From contig CAMUQE010000011.1 of assembly GCA_947096075.1 (NCBI GenBank), positions 1 to 23,612 on the forward strand: 23,612 nucleotides of DNA. Reading direction: 5' to 3'. The position numbers and the translations under genes are program-made. This DNA comes from Veillonella parvula (lineage in GTDB: Bacteria > Bacillota > Negativicutes > Veillonellales > Veillonellaceae). The notes beneath the pieces were generated by a model. The model made no database searches. It was not told the DNA's origin and saw only the letters and a program-made list of their open reading frames with translations. Of the stretch, positions 16,408 through 23,419 are shown piece by piece; the first letter of the stretch is position 1; each line of letters opens with the position of its first letter.

Positions 16408-16580
16408 AACGTGCACTCCTTCATATCACTTGATTATTCCAAGCACTGCGGCATCGTTCCGTTCGGTCTTGGTAAAAGTATAACTAACAAACTATTTCTC
16501 TATAAAATTATCAATTTAACATTCTATAGAATTTTATGTCTATACACAGTATACTCCTGTCCACTGTGAATTGAAAATAT
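16408..16580 (-). promoter_or_regulatory. Leader and promoter region of gltB
   Basis: A minus-strand hairpin with arms CCAAG and CTTGG (16439-16472) encloses a 24-nt GC-rich loop with an inner CGG/CCG pairing. It ends about 17 nt before the ribosome binding site. Further upstream are a TATACT hexamer and a perfect palindrome ATTCTATAGAAT (16521-16532). No -35 is convincing. The GC-rich hairpin stands out in very AT-rich DNA and could control translation or be part of a transcription leader; no known riboswitch was recognised. Confidence 0.35.
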
Positions 16581-16619
16581 AAAAAAAACATAGTCTATGC
16601 TTTTCATGCATAGACTATG
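16581..16619 (-). terminator. Terminator after the acetyltransferase-pseudouridine synthase unit
   Basis: The arms CATAGTCTATGC (16589-16600) and GCATAGACTATG (16608-16619) form a perfect 12-bp stem with a 7-nt loop. The minus strand then has eight Ts (16581-16588). It lies about 107 bp beyond the stop codon at 16727; the spacer between holds no other recognisable feature. Confidence 0.85.
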
Positions 16620-16726
16620 CATTTTTATCACTATTGTTTTTTTGTATACAAGGATACAGGGAAAATAAGCATCTCGTCCGATAGATACGATAGGCTTATT
16701 ATTTAGAGCAGAAAAATCAACGGTTA

Positions 16727-17593
16727 TTATTCTCGACCAAAATTATCCCCTACTTCACAGGTAACCGTAATAGCTTCGTCCTTACCATACGGTACGAAGG
16801 TTAGCTCCGATGCATGTAAACATTGGCGTGTATAAGGCTTATTGCGCGTACCATACATGGCATCACCAACAATAGGATGTCCAATGTGTTCCATGTGTAC
16901 GCGAATTTGATGAGTTCTACCAGTCAATAACTTAAAACGTAACAGAGTATTCTCTCCCTCATGATCAAGAACAATATATTCTGTTTGAGCAGGCTGACCA
17001 AATTCATCGATAACGCGACGATTATCGAATACTGGATCCACCCCGATAGGCGCATCTACCATACCATCCGCATCAATACACCCTTCTACAAGACCTGTAT
17101 AAATGCGGTCGATACGACCTGCTTGTAGCTCATCCGTATAGTATTGTTGTGCTTCTTTTGTTTTACCAAAGAGAATGCACCCCGATGTATCTCGGTCGAG
17201 GCGGTGCACAGGTCGAACCTTATGAACTACGTTTTTCTTTGCATAATACCCTGCCACATAGTTACTCAATGTACAAGACTTCGTTTGCCCTGCAGGATGA
17301 ACGAGTATAAAGGGATCCTTATTTACAACTAACGTATGCGCATCTTCATAGAGAACTGTAATCGGTCCCTTGTCTACATCAACCCCATAATCCTTATCTT
17401 GTGGTAATTCTAAGGTTAACACATCACCTTTTTTGAGTGCCCGTTGTGAATGAGCCACACGGCTATTAACTTTTACCCGTTTCTTGCGAAACATCATTTG
17501 AATATCCCGAGAGGATAAGGAAAATCGTTCTTTTACATATTTAGAGACCGTCAACTCTGTCGGTTCTTTCACCGTATACGTTTTCCAGCTCAT
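16727..17593 (-). CDS. RluA-family pseudouridine synthase with S4 domain
   Basis: A second pseudouridine synthase, 288 residues, of normal length. An S4 RNA-binding domain covers about 1-63 (SSRDIQMMFRKKRVKVNSR, KKGDVLTL). The catalytic motif is HRLDRDTSG with Asp133. Further conserved pieces are LLTGRTHQIRVHMEHIGHP (222-240), VGDAMYG and LHASEL. The usual NKPxGxxVHP reads NKDPFILVHP here, a small departure outside the active Asp. It is not a close duplicate of the other RluA-type gene in this window: it lacks the insertions and differs through most of its length. It begins one base after the stop codon of the acetyltransferase gene, with GGTGG upstream in that gene, so the two are co-translated. 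The target RNA position is unknown. Confidence 0.93.
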   Translation of the reverse strand: MSWKTYTVKEPTELTVSKYVKERFSLSSRDIQMMFRKKRVKVNSRVAHSQRALKKGDVLTLELPQDKDYGVDVDKGPITVLYEDAHTLVVNKDPFILVHPAGQTKSCTLSNYVAGYYAKKNVVHKVRPVHRLDRDTSGCILFGKTKEAQQYYTDELQAGRIDRIYTGLVEGCIDADGMVDAPIGVDPVFDNRRVIDEFGQPAQTEYIVLDHEGENTLLRFKLLTGRTHQIRVHMEHIGHPIVGDAMYGTRNKPYTRQCLHASELTFVPYGKDEAITVTCEVGDNFGRE

Positions 17594-17594
17594 A

Positions 17595-18788
17595 TTACCA
17601 CCATTCGTTAATATATGTTTTTTGTTCAGGATAGAGAATATCGAAATAGTCTAACCATTCTTCGCTTACTGAAAGTTTCCCTTCAAAAACAAGGTCTCGA
17701 GCCGTAAGTGTACCCATTAATAACTGGCTCAATGCACCGACTTCAACGGTAACATCTGCTTCGCCCTCTAATGTATCAGAAATCTTTTTAACGGATGGCG
17801 TTAATGCACCGCCATATTGCACTTCATAGCGACCTTCGTTCCAGTCACAAAGGTTATCTTTTACTACAAAGGTCATTGTGATGGGCATCATCAATGCCTC
17901 TGGATTTACAGGAATCGCTTCAAAAGCAGCTTTTACGTCTACAATACGACTCATCATATACGGCATCGTAGCGTGACCAGTTCTACCATCAGGATAGAAG
18001 CGATAGTATGTATCATGAAGACCTTCATTCCAACGAATAGAAGTACCTTGGGAACGATGATTATAGAAGTAGTTCAATAATGCACGTTGTGCGCGGCGTG
18101 TCGTGTAAACCAATTCAGAAACAGGAATTTCAGGCTGACCTAAACGATACACTGCATAACCTTCGATGACATGTTCATCATTGCGCACTACAGCGACATT
18201 TACACCTTCTGCAAAGAAGCTGCCTAATAATCGTTTCCATTCCTTTTCACCGCGCTCTGCGTAGCCGGAAAGACGAGCCGTATATGTTTTATATACTGGA
18301 TCTAACAAAGTCCATTGATCTACGCTATTTAGCAAGCCAAAGCTCAACGTTTTATCTGTCATAGGGCGCAAGTCTTCTAGCGACATGGTGTTCACCCATT
18401 GATGAGCATAAAGTTCCCAACCATATTGTTGATAGAATGCCGCCTTGGATGGCATCAAAATCGTCATAGCTTGGCCGCGTTTACAAAGCTCATCTAGTGC
18501 AGAGGTCAATAATGCACCGCCTACTCCACCACGGCGAGCCGCAGGATGCGTTGCAACGCCTACCATATAACTCGTAGGTAATACAGCACCGCGAACGTTA
18601 AGATTGTATTGACGCAGATGAACGGTACTCAACAATTGATCCTGTTCTAGGCCGACTATTGTATTCTCTGGTTCATAGCAATTTGTAAAATAATATTGGA
18701 AGAATGGATCTTCCTTTGGTTCAAAGCAGTACGCCCATAGATTCTCCACATGAGGCGTATCTTGAGCCGTCGCAATTCTAAATTCCAT
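17595..18788 (-). CDS. Eis-like GNAT N-acetyltransferase
   Basis: A cytoplasmic acetyltransferase of the Eis/COG4552 type, 397 residues. The first GNAT domain has the acetyl-CoA loop VGVATHPAARRGGVGGALL (R85xxG88xG90) and PSKAAFYQQYGWE (113-125), the Tyr-containing segment typical of the family. The length and the layout, with a second GNAT-like domain from about residue 150 and an SCP2-like C-terminal part (VTVEVGALSQLLMGTLTARDLVF), fit Eis rather than a single-domain GNAT. Known Eis proteins acetylate amines of aminoglycosides or protein lysines; the substrate here is unknown. GAGG lies about 8 nt before the ATG. It heads a two-gene unit, and an 8-bp tandem repeat lies about 70 bp upstream of its start. 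Confidence 0.88.
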   Translation of the reverse strand: MEFRIATAQDTPHVENLWAYCFEPKEDPFFQYYFTNCYEPENTIVGLEQDQLLSTVHLRQYNLNVRGAVLPTSYMVGVATHPAARRGGVGGALLTSALDELCKRGQAMTILMPSKAAFYQQYGWELYAHQWVNTMSLEDLRPMTDKTLSFGLLNSVDQWTLLDPVYKTYTARLSGYAERGEKEWKRLLGSFFAEGVNVAVVRNDEHVIEGYAVYRLGQPEIPVSELVYTTRRAQRALLNYFYNHRSQGTSIRWNEGLHDTYYRFYPDGRTGHATMPYMMSRIVDVKAAFEAIPVNPEALMMPITMTFVVKDNLCDWNEGRYEVQYGGALTPSVKKISDTLEGEADVTVEVGALSQLLMGTLTARDLVFEGKLSVSEEWLDYFDILYPEQKTYINEWW

Positions 18789-18859
18789 ATTTATATCCTC
18801 GTTATATCATAAGAACCGTTATCTATCTGTCGCGTCACAGCGTATAATATCTAACCTGT

Positions 18860-18899
18860 CGCCATATCGCCATATCGCCATATCGCCATATCGCTATGA
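18860..18899. repeat. Tandem 8-bp repeat upstream of the acetyltransferase gene
   Basis: Four perfect copies of CGCCATAT (18860-18891) are followed by a degenerate fifth (CGCTATGA). The array ends 71 bp upstream of the acetyltransferase ATG. A possible minus-strand -10 (TATTAT, 18844-18849) lies just downstream, so the repeats would cover the spacer and -35 positions. Such short perfect repeats can gain or lose units by slippage. Confidence 0.85.
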
Positions 18900-18952
18900 T
18901 GATAGGATAGTTACATTCAAATAGATAGGCTAACAATTCTATTATAACAAAA

Positions 18953-18984
18953 TGAGCTATGGAGCGCATCGGCTTCATAGCTCA
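18953..18984 (-). terminator. Probable terminator of the DUF2156 gene
   Basis: The arms TGAGCTATG (18953-18961) and CATAGCTCA (18976-18984) form a 9-bp stem, with an inner AGC/GCT pairing in the 14-nt loop. On the minus strand TTTTGTT follows. It lies 6 bp past the stop codon at 18990. The T tract is short, hence the moderate confidence. Confidence 0.65.
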
Positions 18985-18989
18985 AATTT

Positions 18990-19907
18990 TTATTTACCAC
19001 CTGTCGCATTATCAGCTTCGTTAGCATATACTGCATCATATTTTTCAGCAAAATGATCTGGGTTATAAGATTCTTTTGCTTGACGAAGGCCAGGCAAACC
19101 CATATCTTCTTCGCGGTTGATAAATTCTACTTCACTAAATTCATGACGAATGAATTCATTGTTAATAGCTTGATACAAACCACGAATATCTGGATTTGCT
19201 TTTTCAATGTGAATCAAAGCAATTCTGTCATTGAGTAGCTCACCAATACTAAAGGCTTCAACACGGCCGAATAATTTAATGGCACCGCCCTTAAGACCCA
19301 AAACATCCCAGTTATCAAATAACAAATTGATGGCTACCAATTCATCTTCGATACCTTCTTCATGATGCGTTTCTACCCAAGATGCTGCCGTTTCACGACA
19401 CAATGGGATGATATCTTCTGTAATTGGCACATATTCATAGTTAGAATATTGCATGCGGAATTGGTTTAAATGGTTTTTCTTTTGACGAAATTTCTTACCA
19501 GACAAGTTGATAAGATCTTCGGACTTGTAAATATATTCGTAGTTGTCTCGGTCAGGTGTAAATGCATAGCGACCAGGACACAGGTCTTCCATGCGTTCTT
19601 TTACAGCTTTGCTAACACCTTTAAAACGGAACGGCAATTTATTTTCTACGAACCATTCTTTAGCACGCAACAAGCCATCAAGGAACTTTGCATCTTTACC
19701 AGCAAATGGAGGTAAAAGGAATGGCTCACGCTTGCCACCACCTTGGATGTACAATACGCCATTTTCTTCAGCCCAGCGAATACCGTACGGATCTTGCCAC
19801 ATAAACAATGTAGTAAAGCAATTATCGGATGCTTCATAATGATGTTGTTCAAAATATTTGTCGATTAATGGTTTATCTCTCAATTCAAAACGTTTAAATT
19901 CTAAAAT
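18990..19907 (-). CDS. DUF2156-domain protein (acetyltransferase-like fold), probable ATT start
   Basis: An uncharacterised cytoplasmic protein of about 305 residues. The N-terminal pattern (EFKRFELRDKPLIDKYFEQHHYEASDNCFTTLFMW) and the C-terminal half (GLYQAINNEF, INREEDMGLPGLRQAKESYNPDHF) are typical of DUF2156/COG4866. These relate to the GNAT-like catalytic domain of the lipid aminoacyltransferase MprF, but this protein lacks MprF's membrane part. The start is odd. A TTG at 19881-19883 has no ribosome binding site and would cut off the conserved LEFKRFEL. A perfect AGGAGGG lies at 19914-19920, followed in frame only by three ATT codons and no ATG, GTG or TTG. The ATT at 19905-19907, 6 nt from that site, is the best placed start. 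Function is not known. Confidence 0.8.
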   Translation of the reverse strand: MLEFKRFELRDKPLIDKYFEQHHYEASDNCFTTLFMWQDPYGIRWAEENGVLYIQGGGKREPFLLPPFAGKDAKFLDGLLRAKEWFVENKLPFRFKGVSKAVKERMEDLCPGRYAFTPDRDNYEYIYKSEDLINLSGKKFRQKKNHLNQFRMQYSNYEYVPITEDIIPLCRETAASWVETHHEEGIEDELVAINLLFDNWDVLGLKGGAIKLFGRVEAFSIGELLNDRIALIHIEKANPDIRGLYQAINNEFIRHEFSEVEFINREEDMGLPGLRQAKESYNPDHFAEKYDAVYANEADNATGGK

Positions 19908-19928
19908 AATAATCCCTCCTATCAGATT

Positions 19929-19963
19929 CCTCTTTTGAGGTTACTTTCACAATCTGTGAAAGT
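19929..19963. promoter_or_regulatory. Inverted repeats upstream of the DUF2156 gene
   Basis: The arms ACTTTCACA (19943-19951) and TGTGAAAGT (19955-19963) form a perfect 9-bp dyad with a 3-bp centre, about 23 bp upstream of the ribosome binding site. A second small dyad, CCTC-TTTT-GAGG (19929-19940), sits next to it. No T tract follows on the minus strand, so an operator is likelier than a terminator. The cognate regulator is unknown. Confidence 0.45.
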
Positions 19964-20026
19964 TTTGATTCCATCACATTTAAACATAATCCTAACAATC
20001 TAGTACTAAAATCTTAGGTCTCATAA

Positions 20027-21142
20027 TTACAATTTTACAGATTCACCTAACACAAAGGTGCCATCCGTCGTAATAACCTTATCACCTTCGTTTAAGCCAG
20101 AAATAATAGCTACATCATTGCCTTCAGTGATGCCTACCTCAACAACACGTACATCAACTGTATTATTCTCAGTCAATACATATACATATTTCCCATCTTG
20201 ATTTTCCCGAACCGCCTTAGTTGGAACGGTCAGCATCTTGGCTTTCACATTAGATTCAATAACGAGTGTATAGAATTCACCAGCCTTGATTAGGCCTTTC
20301 TCATTATTGAAAGTGGCTTTCACAAGAACACTTGGCACATTTTCAGGTTGAGTAATATCTACGTAAGTCAATTCACCTGGTAATTCTTGGTCACCTACCT
20401 TGAGAAGTACCTTCATGCCATTCTTCGCTTCAGGTGTACCTAATTTCATAGCCGCATCACGAGGAATGCTGAGGGATGCAACCATCGGCGTAGATTGCTG
20501 AATCATCATAAATGGACGGTCTGCAATCGCCATTTGACGGTCTTCGTTATAGATAGATGTTACAGTACCTGCTATAGGAGCCACGATTGTAGATGCCGCT
20601 ATCTGAGCCGATACTTGTGCGATTTGTGCCTCAATGGCCGCCGTATTGATGCCTCCACCACCACCGGTTGTAACTGTTGTAGTTTGTGGTTGAGATCGTT
20701 CCAAAATACGATCATATTCTTTTTGTGTGATTATGCCCGCTTCACGCATGCGTTGAGCCTGTTCCAGTTGAGTACTGTCTATAGATGCTGCAGTCGTAGT
20801 CGTCACAGCTGAGGCATATGATTGTGATTGGGCTTGCGCTAATTGTCCTTGCAAGGATGCTAGCTGTTGTTGTAAAGCCGATATATCTACAGTTGCCACA
20901 GTTTGACCTTGCTGTACTTGATCGCCTACTTTCACGGCATACACGACCTGCCCCGTCAAGGTCGGCGTTATCGTCGCCTTATTAAGGGCCGTTACATTGG
21001 CATCATTATGAATCTGCAACGGCATATCCTTGTACGTTACCTCTGAGACGGATACGGTTTTCGTACCACATCCCGCAATGGCGAGTGTCATAATCATAAC
21101 ACCAAGGATAGCAATTACAGAGCAAAAACGATTTATTTGCAT
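20027..21142 (-). CDS. RND-type efflux adaptor (membrane fusion protein), lipoprotein
   Basis: The periplasmic adaptor of a tripartite efflux pump, 371 residues. The signal peptide ends in a lipobox LAIAGC with the acylated Cys25. The HlyD/AcrA order follows: a lipoyl half-motif (GQVVYAVKVGDQVQQGQTVATVD), an alpha-helical hairpin with long Gln/Ala heptads (QQQLASLQGQLAQAQSQS and AIEAQIAQVSAQIAAS), the second lipoyl half (APIAGTVTSI), and beta-barrel and membrane-proximal domains (VPTKAVRENQDGKYVYVL, GLNEGDKVITTDG). The hairpin is broken by a Thr-rich stretch and five glycines. The ATG at 21140-21142 is chosen for AGGAAG 7 nt upstream and the intact signal peptide. No inner-membrane pump or outer-membrane channel is adjacent in the window, which is unusual. 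An adaptor implies a diderm envelope. Confidence 0.9.
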   Translation of the reverse strand: MQINRFCSVIAILGVMIMTLAIAGCGTKTVSVSEVTYKDMPLQIHNDANVTALNKATITPTLTGQVVYAVKVGDQVQQGQTVATVDISALQQQLASLQGQLAQAQSQSYASAVTTTTAASIDSTQLEQAQRMREAGIITQKEYDRILERSQPQTTTVTTGGGGGINTAAIEAQIAQVSAQIAASTIVAPIAGTVTSIYNEDRQMAIADRPFMMIQQSTPMVASLSIPRDAAMKLGTPEAKNGMKVLLKVGDQELPGELTYVDITQPENVPSVLVKATFNNEKGLIKAGEFYTLVIESNVKAKMLTVPTKAVRENQDGKYVYVLTENNTVDVRVVEVGITEGNDVAIISGLNEGDKVITTDGTFVLGESVKL

Positions 21143-21159
21143 TCTGTCACTTCCTATCA

Positions 21160-21177
21160 TATTGATTTTTATCAATA
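21160..21177. promoter_or_regulatory. FNR-like palindrome in a divergent promoter region
   Basis: TATTGAT-TTTT-ATCAATA contains TTGAT-N4-ATCAA, an exact match to the classical FNR consensus. It lies in the 111-bp gap between the divergently transcribed adaptor and aldo/keto reductase genes, 18 bp from the adaptor start. On the minus strand a TATACT (21182-21187) is just upstream. On the + strand TTGATT could serve as a -35 with TATCAT (21186-21191). A CRP/FNR-family protein bound here could affect both genes. Binding is inferred. Confidence 0.5.
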
Positions 21178-21253
21178 CCTTAGTATATCATAAAATCAGT
21201 TAGAATTGTATGAAAGCTAATTCCTTTAATTTATGGATATAACGGAGGTTCTC

Positions 21254-22105
21254 ATGGAAGAACGGATGGACTTTAGGATTTTAAATAATGGTAGCTTCAT
21301 TCCCTCCATCGGTTATGGTACCTATAAAACAGGTACCGAAGGAGAGACTGAACAGGCCGTTGCCAATGCACTTGGCGTAGGCTATCGTTTACTCGATACG
21401 GCCGCCTATTATGGCAATGAAGAAGCCGTGGCTAAAGGAATCAGAGCATCTGGTATCAAACGAACAGATATAATCATCACTACTAAAATTTGGCACACTG
21501 ATGCGGGCTATGATAATACGATGCGTGCTGTTGAAAGCTCCTTAAAGAAATTAGATACCAACTATATTGACATCATGCTGGTACATCAACCACTGGGTGA
21601 TTACTACGGCTCTTGGCGCGCCATGGAAGAATTATACGATCAAAATGTACTTCGTGGGTTAGGCCTATCTAACTTCTACGAGGATCGCCTCATTGACTTG
21701 CTATACCACTGCAATGTAAAACCGGTGGTCAACCAAATCGAATGCCACCCGTTCAACCAACGTCAGGCCCTCTTACAATTGATGAGAAAGCATCAAGTTG
21801 TAGGTATGGCATGGTCTCCATTTACCCGTGACCGCCAACCAATTTTTGACCATCCAATCATCAAAAGCTTGGCTGAAAAATACGGTGTATCAAAACACCA
21901 AATCATCTTGCGTTGGCACATCCAACGAGGCATCATTCCATTGCCAAAGGCAAATAATGTGAGCCATATGGAAGCCAACTACGATGTATTCGACTTCAAA
22001 CTCACTAACATCGACATGGACGTTATGGAATTATTAGACCAACAAGACTTCTTGGAAGACCATCATACTGCACCAGCTCTTGAAAGACTATTACAACTTA
22101 AATAG
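21254..22105 (+). CDS. Aldo/keto reductase
   Basis: An NAD(P)H-dependent carbonyl reductase of the AKR superfamily, 283 residues, a cytoplasmic TIM barrel. The catalytic tetrad is complete: D48 and Y53 (LLDTAAYYGNE), K78 (TTKIWH) and H111 (IMLVHQP). Other signatures are GYGTYKTG (20-27), GLSNF, VVNQIECHPFNQ and the cofactor-binding IPLPKANN. The sequence resembles the 2,5-diketo-gluconate reductase/YvgN-type group that acts on short aldehydes such as methylglyoxal; the substrate is not determined. The start is the ATG at 21254, where GGAGG lies 5 nt upstream; an in-frame ATG seven codons earlier would place that site inside the gene. Monocistronic, divergent from the efflux adaptor gene. Confidence 0.93.
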   Translation: MEERMDFRILNNGSFIPSIGYGTYKTGTEGETEQAVANALGVGYRLLDTAAYYGNEEAVAKGIRASGIKRTDIIITTKIWHTDAGYDNTMRAVESSLKKLDTNYIDIMLVHQPLGDYYGSWRAMEELYDQNVLRGLGLSNFYEDRLIDLLYHCNVKPVVNQIECHPFNQRQALLQLMRKHQVVGMAWSPFTRDRQPIFDHPIIKSLAEKYGVSKHQIILRWHIQRGIIPLPKANNVSHMEANYDVFDFKLTNIDMDVMELLDQQDFLEDHHTAPALERLLQLK

Positions 22106-22119
22106 AATATAAAAACAAT

Positions 22120-22160
22120 ACCACTTATATCATCTTCCTTTAGGAATAGATATAAGTGGT
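22120..22160. terminator. Bidirectional terminator between the aldo/keto reductase gene and azlD
   Basis: The arms ACCACTTATATC (22120-22131) and GATATAAGTGGT (22149-22160) form a 12-bp stem, with an inner TTCCT/AGGAA pairing. A TTATTTT follows on + and a run ATTGTTTTT on the minus strand. It lies between two convergent stop codons (22105 and 22181). Confidence 0.85.
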
Positions 22161-22180
22161 TTATTTTAGTGTACTTTATT

Positions 22181-22519
22181 TTATTTCGGCACATTAAAGA
22201 CGGCTTGTATGAGTATCATGTACACTACAGTGCCCGCACCAATGGATACAAGCATATTTCGCTTCCATAGATGTAAGCCTACGGTAACAAGCAATGCGAT
22301 CAATTCAGGTATTCCATATGGATACGATAGGACAACTGTTTCTTTAAAAGTATATACAACGAGCATCCCCATAACAGAAGCGGGTAATGCCTTACCGAGG
22401 TATAGCACAAAGTCTGGAGCCTTTTTTCCTGGTGGAAATACGAGGAACGCCCCAAAGCGAGTGAGTAATGTACCTGCCACTACAATGGCAACGGTAATGA
22501 CCATTTCTATACTAGTCAA
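22181..22519 (-). CDS. azlD: AzlD-family branched-chain amino-acid transport subunit
   Basis: The small membrane partner of AzlC; the pair exports branched-chain amino acids (AzlCD/YgaZH/BrnFE family). The 112-residue length is usual, with four hydrophobic segments and the conserved TLLTRFGAFLVFPPGKKAP and LGKALPASVMGMLVVY. The start is placed at a TTG (22517-22519): GGGGAGG lies 8 nt upstream, overlapping the last codons of azlC. The first internal ATG is 23 nt from that site and would trim the first helix. It overlaps azlC by 8 bp, which indicates coupled translation and a fixed subunit ratio. Confidence 0.9.
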   Translation of the reverse strand: MTSIEMVITVAIVVAGTLLTRFGAFLVFPPGKKAPDFVLYLGKALPASVMGMLVVYTFKETVVLSYPYGIPELIALLVTVGLHLWKRNMLVSIGAGTVVYMILIQAVFNVPK

Positions 22520-23225
22520 GGCGCACACCTCCCCACTTATACGCAATATAGGATGCTACGAGCATACAACTCATCGAAGTAAGCATAAAGAACGCTTTAC
22601 CTACTAGAAGTAACATAGTTAATGCTACAACGGCACCAGCAACACCAAACGCTTTAATCCTATTATTCTTAGCATTCAATAACATTTCGAGGAACACCAC
22701 AATAAACAGGCCTGGCAATACAAAATCAATACCCCGTAAATCTACAGTAGACAAAAGATTTCCAAATAAGCCACCTACAAGAGTACTAAATACCCAGAAC
22801 ACATAGTTAAGCCAAGACACATGGAAGAAGAACCACTTTTCATCTACATCTTCTGGAAGTTTAGTTGTGGCATTGATAGCAAAGCTTTCATCACACATCC
22901 AAGCTACGGTAGGGAACCATTTCCAGCCCATATTCACATAGCGCTGCAACATAGGCAATCCATAGAAGAAATGACGCCCATTGACAAACATGGTCAAAAC
23001 AAAGGCATTTAACGGATCAAAGCCCGCCATGAGCATACCAATAGTTACGAATTCCATGGAACCTGCGAAAATAGTGGCTGCTAAAACAGGCGCCGTCCAC
23101 CACGGAAAGCCTTGGCTCGTCGCATACAGTCCAAACCCTACTCCTATGAAAAAGAAGCTAATCCCCATGGGAATCATAATAGGAAGCGCAAAGGAAAAGG
23201 CACTTCGACGCTTTATTTCACTCAA
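22512..23225 (-). CDS. azlC: AzlC-family branched-chain amino-acid exporter subunit
   Basis: The large membrane subunit of the AzlCD exporter, about 237 residues, with six to eight hydrophobic segments. Family motifs: PIMIPMGISFFFIGVGFGL, FAGSMEFVTIGML (the AGSxxF segment), NGRHFFYGLPML and DESFAI. The start is a TTG (23223-23225) 8 nt after AAAGGAG. An ATG eight codons upstream has no ribosome binding site and lies at or before the predicted transcription start, so it cannot be used from the promoter at 23252-23278. azlC and azlD both beginning with TTG suggests modest translation. Confidence 0.91.
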   Translation of the reverse strand: MSEIKRRSAFSFALPIMIPMGISFFFIGVGFGLYATSQGFPWWTAPVLAATIFAGSMEFVTIGMLMAGFDPLNAFVLTMFVNGRHFFYGLPMLQRYVNMGWKWFPTVAWMCDESFAINATTKLPEDVDEKWFFFHVSWLNYVFWVFSTLVGGLFGNLLSTVDLRGIDFVLPGLFIVVFLEMLLNAKNNRIKAFGVAGAVVALTMLLLVGKAFFMLTSMSCMLVASYIAYKWGGVRLD

Positions 23226-23251
23226 AGGATTTTCTCCTTTCGAAATCATAC

Positions 23252-23278
23252 ATTATATATTATGTAAACGATAGTCAA
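23252..23278 (-). promoter_or_regulatory. Promoter of azlCD
   Basis: On the minus strand TTGACT (23273-23278) and TATAAT (23252-23257) are separated by 15 bp, a short but workable spacer. The predicted start is near 23245, just upstream of the ribosome binding site that serves the TTG start of azlC. Confidence 0.6.
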
Positions 23279-23326
23279 AACTAATCTTAGTACTCTTCCA
23301 GACACTAAAAACTAATTTGAACAATA

Positions 23327-23354
23327 ATAAAAGACACCATATGGTGTCTTTTAT
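23327..23354. terminator. Terminator of the alcohol dehydrogenase gene
   Basis: A perfect 28-bp palindrome has arms of 14 bp, ATAAAAGACACCAT and its complement, with A and T tracts at the ends. It lies 66 bp past the stop codon at 23420 and can act in either direction. Confidence 0.8.
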
Positions 23355-23419
23355 GTAATTTATTATATTATACATGGTATATAATTAGTGTCAAATTCTG
23401 ATGGTTTTAAGCAAATGTA

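Noticed and set aside
16439..16472. glnA-type glutamine riboswitch upstream of gltB
   Set aside because: A short ACGGAA resemblance is present, but the conserved three-stem junction and flanking consensus are not.
3626..17593. The two RluA-type genes as a recent duplication
   Set aside because: They share only family motifs and S4-plus-catalytic architecture. Length, insertions and most of the sequence differ, so they are old paralogues.
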